Below are positions 23,586 through 30,114 of a DNA stretch of 30,114 nt, in pieces. Source of the stretch: an uncultured Solimonas sp. Lineage in GTDB: Bacteria > Pseudomonadota > Gammaproteobacteria > Nevskiales > Nevskiaceae. A program made the position numbers and the translations under genes. The notes under the pieces are model-generated. The model ran no database searches. It saw nothing but the letters and a program-made list of their open reading frames with translations, and had not been told where the DNA came from. Within the stretch, counting starts at the first letter, position 1. Each line of letters starts with the position of its first letter. The stretch covers positions 1-30,114 of the forward strand of contig CAMLDZ010000034.1 in NCBI GenBank assembly GCA_946478985.1. The letters are read 5' to 3'.

Positions 23586-24034
23586 GCGTGCTGCTCGACC
23601 GCGCCGGCATCGCCGCGCTGGTGCCGCACGCGGGCACGATGTGCCTGTGGGACGAACTGCTCGCCGCCGGGCCGGGCGAGGTGCATGTGCGCACGCAAAG
23701 CCACCGCGCCGCCGCCAACCCGCTGCGCGCCGATGGCCGGCTGGCGGCCCTGCATCTGATCGAATACGGCGCGCAGGCGATGGCGGTGCATGGCGGCTGG
23801 CTGGCGCGCCTTGAGGGTGGCGCCGCCCAGACGGACGCGCAGGCCGGCGTGCTGGCGGCAGTGCGCGATCTGCAGCTGCAGGTGGAGCGCATCGACGATC
23901 TGGCCGCAGCGCTGGAGTGCCGCGCGCAACGCATCGTCGCCAACGCCGGCGGCTGGATGTACAGCTTCCGGCTCTACGCCGGCGAGCGCGAGCTGGCGAG
24001 CGGCCGCGCCTCGGTCATCCTTGCAGGGCGATGA
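23582..24034 (+). CDS. ApeP-like hotdog dehydratase, copy B
   Basis: A 150-residue hotdog protein with a GTG start in a GTGA overlap with the CLF gene. It has ALVPHAGTMCLWDEL (H16) and the acid helix LHLIEYGAQAMAVHGG (E61), with NPLRADGRL between them. This is the pattern of the 3-hydroxyacyl-ACP dehydratases annotated in xanthomonadin-type clusters, and differs from copy A (IEYMAQTIGV). It is the last gene of the plus operon and a natural partner for the ApeI-like copy B. Its last 20 nt also encode the end of the GGDEF-EAL protein on the opposite strand. Confidence 0.86.
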   Translation: MSVLLDRAGIAALVPHAGTMCLWDELLAAGPGEVHVRTQSHRAAANPLRADGRLAALHLIEYGAQAMAVHGGWLARLEGGAAQTDAQAGVLAAVRDLQLQVERIDDLAAALECRAQRIVANAGGWMYSFRLYAGERELASGRASVILAGR

Positions 24035-26117
24035 CCTGGTCGACGTCGCGCGGCTCGATGTCGGCCGGCGCCGTCCGCCGCAAGGCATTGAGTGCCGCGG
24101 CGTCCAGCGGACGCGACAGCAGAAAGCCCTGCAGTTCGTCGCAGCCGAGGCTGCGCAGCGCTTCGCGCTGCTGCGAAGTCTCGACCCCTTCGGCAACCAC
24201 GCGCATGTCCAGCGCGTGCGCCATCGAGATCATGGCGCTGACGATCGCCCGGCTGGCGGTTTGGCCGTCGGCCAGAGCGCGCGTGAAGCGCTGGTCGATC
24301 TTCAGCTCGCAGGCGCGGAACTGCTGCAGATAGGCGAGGCTGGAGTAGCCGGTGCCGAAGTCGTCGATCGATACCTCGAAGCCATGCCGCGCCAGCTCGT
24401 GCAGCAGGGCGACGCTGCGGTCGGCGTCGTTCATCGCCACCGACTCGGTGATCTCGAACACCAGCTCGTCGCAGCCGACGCCTTCCTCGACGGCGATGGC
24501 GCGGCATTGCGCGACCAGATCGTCCTGGCGCAGCTGTACCGCCGACAGATTGATCGCCAGTTTCAGCGGCGGCAGGCCCTGCAGGCGCCAGCGGCGCAGA
24601 TGGCGGCAGGTCTCGCGCAGCACCCAGTAGCCGATCGCGATGATGTCGCCGGATTGCTCGGCGATCGGAATGAACTCCGCCGGCTGGACCGGCCCGAGCC
24701 GCGGATGCGTCAGGCGCAGCAGCACTTCGGCACCGCGCAGCTGGCCGGCGAAATCGAACTTGGGCTGAAAGCGCAGCGCCAGGCGGCCGTCCTGGCCGGC
24801 GGCGTGCAGCGCGCGGCGAATCTCCAGGGCGCGGCCGGCGCTGGTGGCCAGCTCCGGCGTGAACTGGCGCAGGGTGTTGGCGCCGGCGGCCTTGGCGGCA
24901 CCCAGGGCGATATCGGCGCGCTGCAGCAGCAGCTCGACGCTGTCGCCGTCGTAGGGCCAGACGGCAACGCCGATGCAGGCGGTGACGCGCAGAGCCAGCG
25001 GGCCGGTGCCGATGTCCTCCTGCAGCGCGTCGGCCAGCTCGCGGGCACGGCGCTCGGCGTCGCCGGGCGAGACCACACCGTCGAGCAGGGCCACGAACTC
25101 GTCGCCGCCGGCGCGCGCCAGCGTGTCACGGCTGCGCAGGCGGCGCGACAGGCGCTGCGCGAACACCCGCAGCACTTCGTCGCCGGCGGCATAGCCCAGG
25201 GCTTCGTTGATGGTCTTGAGGCGATCGATGTCCAGCGCCAGCACCGCCACGGCGGGGACTAGCGCCGGCGGCCGTGCCAGCGCCTCGGCGAGGCGCTGCG
25301 CGAGCACGCCGCGGTTGGGCAGCCGCGTCAGGGGGTCCAGCGTCGACAGCAGCGCCACTTCCTGATGCAGCTGGGTCACCGAGTGCAGCAGGCCGCGCGT
25401 GCGTGCGTCGTAGCGCGCCAGCACGATCGTCACCACCATCATGCCGAGCGCGGCGACGGCGACCAGCGCGCCGAGCCAGCGCGAATCGACCCACGTCGCC
25501 GCGTTGCTGGTCGCATGCGGCGCGATATGCGCGGCCGCCATGCCGGTGTAATGCATGCCGGCAATCGCCGTACCCATCAGCACCGCCGCCAGCAGGCGCA
25601 GAATCGGTCCGGGCATGCGGTTGTACCGGGTGCCGACATACATCGCCGCCAGCGAGGCGCCGACCGCGATGGCGATCGAGGCCGCCACCAGCAGCGGGTC
25701 GTAATGGATGCCCGGCTGCAACTGCATCGCCGCCATGCCGGTGTAATGCATGCCGGAAATGCCGAGGCCGGCGACGATACCGCCGCCCAGCACCTGCCAG
25801 CCGTGGAAGGGCGGCGGCCGGGCGGCGATGGCCAGCGACAGATACGAAACGCCGATGGCCAGCAGCAGCGAGCCGGCGGTGATGACCAGGTCGTGGTGGA
25901 CGGCCCCCGGCATGCCGGCGGCGAGCATGCCGACGAAGTGCATCGACCAGATGCCGCTGCCCATCGCGATCGCACCGCCGCCGCGCCACAGCAACTGCAA
26001 GCGTGGCTCGGCGACGCGCGAGACGCGCAGCGCCAGTTCCACCGTCGTGTACGAGGCCAGGACGGCGATGGCCAGCGACAGGACCACCAGCGTCGGTTGA
26101 TAGCTTGCATGCAGCAT
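24015..26117 (-). CDS. MHYT-GGDEF-EAL cyclic-di-GMP signalling protein
   Basis: A 700-residue inner-membrane protein. Residues about 1-240 form an MHYT sensor of seven hydrophobic helices with the MHYT motif repeated: one degenerate (SMHFVGM) and two exact (GMHYTGM twice). A GGDEF domain follows (about 265-430; ARAGGDEFVALL intact, so cyclase activity is possible) and an EAL domain (about 440-690; EVLLRL in place of EALLR, with DDFGTGYSSL and EGVETSQQ). MHYT domains are proposed to bind metal and sense O2, CO or NO. I start at the ATG at 26117 since the protein then opens directly with the first helix; the frame upstream to 26243 is Arg-rich and non-membrane. No clear RBS. Whether it makes or breaks c-di-GMP in vivo is not decidable here. 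Confidence 0.9.
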   Translation of the reverse strand: MLHASYQPTLVVLSLAIAVLASYTTVELALRVSRVAEPRLQLLWRGGGAIAMGSGIWSMHFVGMLAAGMPGAVHHDLVITAGSLLLAIGVSYLSLAIAARPPPFHGWQVLGGGIVAGLGISGMHYTGMAAMQLQPGIHYDPLLVAASIAIAVGASLAAMYVGTRYNRMPGPILRLLAAVLMGTAIAGMHYTGMAAAHIAPHATSNAATWVDSRWLGALVAVAALGMMVVTIVLARYDARTRGLLHSVTQLHQEVALLSTLDPLTRLPNRGVLAQRLAEALARPPALVPAVAVLALDIDRLKTINEALGYAAGDEVLRVFAQRLSRRLRSRDTLARAGGDEFVALLDGVVSPGDAERRARELADALQEDIGTGPLALRVTACIGVAVWPYDGDSVELLLQRADIALGAAKAAGANTLRQFTPELATSAGRALEIRRALHAAGQDGRLALRFQPKFDFAGQLRGAEVLLRLTHPRLGPVQPAEFIPIAEQSGDIIAIGYWVLRETCRHLRRWRLQGLPPLKLAINLSAVQLRQDDLVAQCRAIAVEEGVGCDELVFEITESVAMNDADRSVALLHELARHGFEVSIDDFGTGYSSLAYLQQFRACELKIDQRFTRALADGQTASRAIVSAMISMAHALDMRVVAEGVETSQQREALRSLGCDELQGFLLSRPLDAAALNALRRTAPADIEPRDVDQVIALQG

Positions 26118-26269
26118 CCGCGCATCATCGGTATCGCCTCGCGGCCGGGGGCGCGCCGGCGCCCGGCGGTAGCGGTGCGCCGAGAGCCGGCAGGCTCTGG
26201 CGCCGCGGACATGGGCGCGGCCGCCCTGGCAACCGACAATCAACGGCGCCCGTCTTGCCGAGCCCGTCC

Positions 26270-26758
26270 ATGCCGCGAAACTCCCTTGCCCGCGCCGTCG
26301 GCGCCGTGCAACTGCTGCCGCCCCCGCTGCGCCGCCGTGCGATCACGCTGCTGTTCAACACGCAGGTGCGCTTCGCCGGCACCGCCGGCCTGCGCTTCGA
26401 AGCCCTGGATGCCGACCAGGCGATCGTCGTCATCCGCAACCGCCGCGCGGTGCAGAACCACATCGGCGGCGTGCACGCGGCAGCGATGGCGCTGCTGGCG
26501 GAGACCGCCACCGGTGCGCTGTTCGGCCTCAACCTGCAAGGCGGCAGCCTGCCGTTGCTCAAATCGATGCAGATCGACTACCTGCGTGGCGCGCAGGGCG
26601 AGCTGCGCGCGCACGCGCGCCTCGACGCCGCGGCGCGCGCGCATCTGGCCGGCGAACCGCGCGGCGAGCTGATCGTGCCGGTGACGGTCAGCGACGCCAG
26701 TGGCGCGAGCCCGATCCGCGTGCAGATGTGCTGGGCCTGGGTGCCGAAGCGGCGCTGA
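26270..26758 (+). CDS. DUF4442 hotdog-fold protein (probable acyl thioesterase)
   Basis: A 162-residue protein of the DUF4442/PaaI-like hotdog class. The central motif is VIRNRRAVQNHIGGVHAAAM then ALLAETATGALFGLN, with the N-H-x-G-x-x-H pattern and the Glu of the long helix. It presumably hydrolyses an acyl-CoA thioester; the substrate is unknown. It is transcribed away from the GGDEF-EAL gene, from a 152-nt divergent region. The ATG at 26270 gives MPRNSLARAVGAVQ; the RBS is weak. There is no evident link to the pigment cluster, though the hotdog fold recurs there. Confidence 0.82.
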   Translation: MPRNSLARAVGAVQLLPPPLRRRAITLLFNTQVRFAGTAGLRFEALDADQAIVVIRNRRAVQNHIGGVHAAAMALLAETATGALFGLNLQGGSLPLLKSMQIDYLRGAQGELRAHARLDAAARAHLAGEPRGELIVPVTVSDASGASPIRVQMCWAWVPKRR

Positions 26759-27028
26759 GCGGTATCAGATTGCATACAACTCGCGCGCAAACTGCGCACT
26801 ATTGATGCGCGCAGTGTGTACGCGCGGCGCGCCCCGGCTGGGCGGGCGCCGCTGCCGGGGCCGACGACCGCGCTGCTCGCGCCGCCACCGGAGCTGCGGG
26901 CCGGGCCCGTCCGCTGCTTCATAAACCGCGTCAAATCATCAGCTTGACGGCGATCCTGGGCGCCGTCGCAAAGGCCGCTGCGGCCACCGCCGCCGACTGC
27001 GAACGCTGGGCACGGTTCTTGATGTTGC
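26759..27028. other. Intergenic region with inverted repeats before the DUF1592 gene
   Basis: This 270-nt gap holds no credible ORF. Visible structures: ACTGCGC/GCGCAGT (26791-26797 with 26809-26815, 11-nt loop), a near-palindromic TTGCATACAA (26770-26779) of the kind bound by GntR-type regulators, and GACGGCG/CGCCGTC (26946-26952 with 26961-26967, 8-nt loop) that could form in the leader of the DUF1592 mRNA. No T-run follows any stem. The promoter of the DUF1592-DUF1552 operon should be in here, but I cannot place it with confidence. Confidence 0.4.
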
Positions 27029-29485
27029 ATGCGCATGATCCGCGCTCACGCGTCCAAACCCCTGCCGCGCCGGACCGCTATCGGCGGCCGCAGGGCTCGC
27101 TTTGGCGTGGCCGCGCTGCTGCTCGCCGGCCTCGCCGCAGCGCCGGCGCAGGCGGCCGGCGGCGGCCGGACGGCAGCGGACACGGGCCGCTACGAGCAAC
27201 TGCTCGAAACCTACTGCGGGCGCTGCCACAACGACGAACGCATGGCCGCCGATCTCACGCTCAGCGAGCTGAGCACCGCCGACCTGCAGCGCGGCGCCAA
27301 CCGCGCACAGTGGGAGAAGATCCTGCGCATGACGGCGCAGGGCGAGATGCCGCCGCGCAACCGCCCGCAGCCGAGCACCGAGGAACGCGCCGCGTTCACG
27401 CAGTCGCTGGAACGCTCGCTGGACGGCTATGCCGAGGCGCACCCGGACCCCGGTCGCGCGACGATCCGCCGCCTCAACCGCGCCGAATACGCCAATGCGG
27501 TCCGCGATCTGCTGGCCTTGCGCGTCGACCTCAGCGGCCAGCTGCCAGCCGACGATTCCGGCTATGGCTTCGACAACATCGCCGACGTGCTGAGCCTGTC
27601 GCCGACGCTGATGGACCGTTATCTCGCGGTTGCCGGCAAACTCAGCCGGCTTGCCGTCGGCCTTGCTTCGAAACGGCCGCTGGTGACCAGCTACACGGTG
27701 CCCAAGGACGGTTCGATCATGAACCAGGGCATCCCCGCGTACGACGAGCGCATGAGCGACGCCCTGCCGCTGGACTCGCGCGGCGGCGCGGCGTTCGACT
27801 ACTACGCACCGCAGGACGCGGTCTACCAGATCAGCGGCTATCTCAACACCAACACCAACAACGAAGTCGACCGGCTGCCCGAGGCCCGCGTCAGCCTGCG
27901 CGTGCCGCTGACGGCCGGCGAGCACAGCATCGGCATCAGCTTCCGCAAGCGCCACACGCTCGACGAGTCGGTGCAGACGCTGCGCAACACCACCGACATC
28001 GTCGTGCTGCCGACGCGCGCGGCGGAGCCGCTGCCGCTGGACTTCGTCGTCGACGGCGCGCGCGTCGGCGGCGGCCTGGTGCCCTCGTATTTCATGTCGC
28101 CGCGTTTCTCGCAGGCCAACTTCCCGCGCGACGTGCTGCAGATCGACGTCGAAGGGCCGTTCGAGGCGAGCGGCGCCGGCGACACGCCGAGCCGGCGCAA
28201 AATCTTCGTCTGCCGGCCGGCGAAACCCCGTGACGAAAACAGCTGCGCGAGAAAGATCCTGGCACCGCTGGCGCGGCAGGCTTGGCGGCGGCCGCTGCGC
28301 GACGCCGAGCTCGAACCCCTGCTGAAGCTCTACGCGGCGGCGCGCGCCGACAGCGACTTCGAGCACGGCATCGCCGCGGCCATCGAGGCGCTGCTGGTAT
28401 CGCCCGGCTTCCTGTTCCTGCACGAGCAGGATCCGCCGCGCGCCAGGCCCGGCACCGTGTTCGCGCTGGGCGATCAGGAGCTGGCGTCGCGGCTGGCGCT
28501 GTTCCTGTGGAGCAGCCTGCCGGACGAGGAGCTGCTCGGCCTTGCCGCCAGACAGCAGCTGCACAAGCCGGCGGTGCTGGAACGCCAGGTCACACGCATG
28601 CTGGCCGACCCGCGCGCGCAGGCGCTGACCGACAACTTCGCCGGGCAATGGCTGTATCTGCGCAATCTCGAACACCAGCGCCCGGACGTGTTCCTGTTTC
28701 CGCAGTTCGACACGCGGCTGCGCAGCGCGATGAAGCGCGAGACCGAGCTGTTCTTCGCCTCGATCGTCCGCGACAACGGCAGCCTGCTCGACTTCATCAG
28801 CGCCGACTACACCTATCTCAACCAGCGCCTCGCCGAGCATTACGGCATCGACGGCGTGCGCGGCACCGCGTTCCGCCGCGTGCAGGTCGACCCGGCCTCG
28901 CAGCGCGGCGGCCTGCTCGGCCAGGCCAGCATCCTGACGGTGACCTCGTACGGCAACCACACCTCGGTGGTGAAGCGCGGCAAATGGATTCTCGACAACC
29001 TGCTCGCCGCGCCGCCGCCGCCACCGCCGCCGGATGTGCCGGCGCTCAAGCAGACCCGCGGCGGCCACAAGCTCAGCGCACGCGAGCAGCTGGAACTGCA
29101 CCGCGCCGATCCGGCCTGCGCGTCCTGCCACGTCAAGATGGATCCGCTCGGCTACGCACTGGAGAACTTCGACGCCGTCGGCGCCTTCCGCCAGAGCGAG
29201 GACGGCCAGGCCCTCGACGTCTCTGCGACCCTGCCCGATGGCACCCGCTTCAGTGGCCTGGCCGGCCTGCGCCAGGTGCTGCTGGAGCGCCGCCAGCAGT
29301 TCACGCGCGCCTTCACCGAGCGCCTGCTGACTTACGCACTGGGTCGCGGCCTGACTGCCGCCGACCAGCCGACGGTGCGGCGCATCGCGCGCGCCGCCGA
29401 GCATGACGGCTACCGCATCCGCAGCGTCATCGTCGGCATCGTCGGCAGCGAACCGTTCACCCAGCGCCGGACGCCCGAGACATGA
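27029..29485 (+). CDS. DUF1592/DUF1588/DUF1585 secreted protein with haem-c site
   Basis: An 818-residue exported protein. A signal peptide with Arg-rich start (RRARFGVAALLLAGLAAAPAQA) is followed by a cytochrome-c-type CXXCH (CGRCH, C63-H67). The planctomycete-type domain series follows: DUF1587 (IRRLNRAEYANAVRDLL), a carbohydrate-binding-like middle (YYAPQDAVYQISGYLN), DUF1595, DUF1592 (ALTDNFAGQWLYLRNLE), DUF1588 with a second CXXCH in PACASCHVKMDPLGYALENF, and DUF1585 (RAFTERLLTYALGRGL). The biochemical role of this family is not established; it is almost always next to a DUF1552 gene, as here (ATGA overlap). The start could be the ATG at 27029 or 27035. A poly-proline run of seven (PPPPPPP) precedes DUF1588. 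Confidence 0.88.
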   Translation: MRMIRAHASKPLPRRTAIGGRRARFGVAALLLAGLAAAPAQAAGGGRTAADTGRYEQLLETYCGRCHNDERMAADLTLSELSTADLQRGANRAQWEKILRMTAQGEMPPRNRPQPSTEERAAFTQSLERSLDGYAEAHPDPGRATIRRLNRAEYANAVRDLLALRVDLSGQLPADDSGYGFDNIADVLSLSPTLMDRYLAVAGKLSRLAVGLASKRPLVTSYTVPKDGSIMNQGIPAYDERMSDALPLDSRGGAAFDYYAPQDAVYQISGYLNTNTNNEVDRLPEARVSLRVPLTAGEHSIGISFRKRHTLDESVQTLRNTTDIVVLPTRAAEPLPLDFVVDGARVGGGLVPSYFMSPRFSQANFPRDVLQIDVEGPFEASGAGDTPSRRKIFVCRPAKPRDENSCARKILAPLARQAWRRPLRDAELEPLLKLYAAARADSDFEHGIAAAIEALLVSPGFLFLHEQDPPRARPGTVFALGDQELASRLALFLWSSLPDEELLGLAARQQLHKPAVLERQVTRMLADPRAQALTDNFAGQWLYLRNLEHQRPDVFLFPQFDTRLRSAMKRETELFFASIVRDNGSLLDFISADYTYLNQRLAEHYGIDGVRGTAFRRVQVDPASQRGGLLGQASILTVTSYGNHTSVVKRGKWILDNLLAAPPPPPPPDVPALKQTRGGHKLSAREQLELHRADPACASCHVKMDPLGYALENFDAVGAFRQSEDGQALDVSATLPDGTRFSGLAGLRQVLLERRQQFTRAFTERLLTYALGRGLTAADQPTVRRIARAAEHDGYRIRSVIVGIVGSEPFTQRRTPET

Positions 29486-30114
29486 AGCCGACCTCGACCT
29501 TGCTGAGCCGCCGCACGCTGCTGCGTGGCCTCGGCGCCGCGCTGGCGCTGCCGCTGCTCGACGCCATGCTGCCGAACGCGCGGGCCGCCGAGCCCGCCGC
29601 GCGGCCGCGGCGCCTGCAAATCTTCTACACGCCCAACGGCATGATCATGCAGCGCTTCACGCCGACGACGACGGGACGCGACTACGCGCTGTCGCCGACG
29701 CTGCAGCCGCTGGCGCCGTTCAAGGACTGCTTCACCGTGATCAGCGGCCTGGCGCACTACCAGGCCAGCGCGCTCGGCGACGGACCGGGCGGCCACGGCC
29801 GCGCCTGCCCGGCGTTCCTGACCGGCTCGCACGCGCGCCGCACCGAGGGCTCGGACCTGCATTGCGGCGTGTCGATGGACCAGGTCGTCGCCCAGCAGTT
29901 CGGCGAGCAGACGCAGCTGGCCTCGCTGGAACTCGGCATCGATCCGCCGAGTCTGCTCGGCAGTTGCGACATCGGTTACAGCTGCACCTACACCAACACG
30001 CTGTCCTGGCGCAGCGCGACGGTGGCGCTGCCGGTCGCCGTCAATCCGGGCGAGGTCTTCGAGCGCCTGTTCGGCGACGGCGACGCGCTCGACGAGCGCA
30101 GCCGCCAGGCCCAG
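29482..30114 (+). CDS. DUF1552 protein, Tat-exported, 3'-truncated by window end
   Basis: The first 211 codons of a DUF1552 protein, open to the last base. It begins with a twin-arginine signal (SRRTLLRGLGAALALPLLDA, then ARA/AE cleavage near residue 36). The mature start RLQIFYTPNGMIM and LSPTLQPLAPFKDCFTVISG, GGHGRACPAFLTG and SLELGIDPP are typical of the family, which resembles the sulfatase-like DUF1501 group. It starts in an ATGA overlap with the DUF1592 gene and is surely its partner. Tat export suggests folding, perhaps with a cofactor, in the cytoplasm. Function unknown. Confidence 0.87.
   Translation, partial: MKPTSTLLSRRTLLRGLGAALALPLLDAMLPNARAAEPAARPRRLQIFYTPNGMIMQRFTPTTTGRDYALSPTLQPLAPFKDCFTVISGLAHYQASALGDGPGGHGRACPAFLTGSHARRTEGSDLHCGVSMDQVVAQQFGEQTQLASLELGIDPPSLLGSCDIGYSCTYTNTLSWRSATVALPVAVNPGEVFERLFGDGDALDERSRQAQ

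Noticed and set aside
26770..26779. TTGCATACAA as a GntR-type operator for the DUF1592 operon
   Set aside because: It is an imperfect palindrome, single copy, about 250 nt from the start codon, with no regulator gene nearby. Mentioned in the intergenic entry but not called as a site.
1..30114. CRISPR arrays, tRNA/rRNA genes, insertion sequences, integrases
   Set aside because: I looked for spaced direct repeats, cloverleaf-type sequences, transposase or integrase motifs and terminal inverted repeats, and saw none.

Overview
The window is high-GC DNA with dense, mostly non-overlapping genes, many joined by 1-11 nt start/stop overlaps. The gene content (a xanthomonadin-type aryl polyene cluster with a XanB2-like chorismatase, an OmpA porin, a DUF1592/DUF1552 pair) suggests a gammaproteobacterium of the Nevskiales/Xanthomonadales type. 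That placement is inferred from gene content and composition; there is no rRNA or tRNA here to test it.

Layout. (1) 1-3175, plus strand: end of an uncharacterised protein with a SWGPR motif, an APH-type phosphotransferase and a small helical protein, which look like one transcription unit, then a DUF488 protein. (2) 3317-5332: an OmpA-family protein with an unusual C-terminal tail, two back-to-back terminators, and a small secreted protein on the minus strand. (3) 5432-24034: a 22-gene aryl polyene pigment cluster in two divergent operons that start around 16592-16893. The minus operon (13 genes) holds chorismatase, PlsC-type acyltransferase, ACP, ApeI-like dehydratase, GT2, thioesterase, LolA-like protein, MMPL exporter, halogenase-like flavoprotein, DUF3261 lipoprotein, ApeP-like dehydratase, ketoreductase and ketosynthase. 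The plus operon (9 genes) holds ACP, ApeG-like membrane protein, aryl:ACP ligase, ApeI-like dehydratase, a second halogenase-like flavoprotein, LpxL-type acyltransferase, ketosynthase, chain-length-factor-like protein and a second ApeP-like dehydratase. (4) 24015-26117, minus: MHYT-GGDEF-EAL protein whose 3' end overlaps the last pigment gene. (5) 26270-30114, plus: a DUF4442 hotdog protein, a secreted haem-c DUF1592 protein and the start of a Tat-exported DUF1552 protein.

How the cluster should work (inference from characterised aryl polyene and xanthomonadin systems): the chorismatase makes 3-/4-hydroxybenzoate from chorismate; the ligase loads it on an ACP; KS/CLF, KR and ApeI/ApeP-type dehydratases run a type II cycle that keeps every double bond; flavin-dependent halogenase-like enzymes may halogenate the aryl head; acyltransferases, GT2, LolA-like protein, MMPL pump and DUF3261 lipoprotein attach and deliver the polyene to the outer membrane. 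The striking point is that several steps are present twice, one copy in each operon: ACP, KS, ApeI-like and ApeP-like dehydratase, halogenase-like flavoprotein and acyltransferase. There is only one ketoreductase, one ligase and one CLF.
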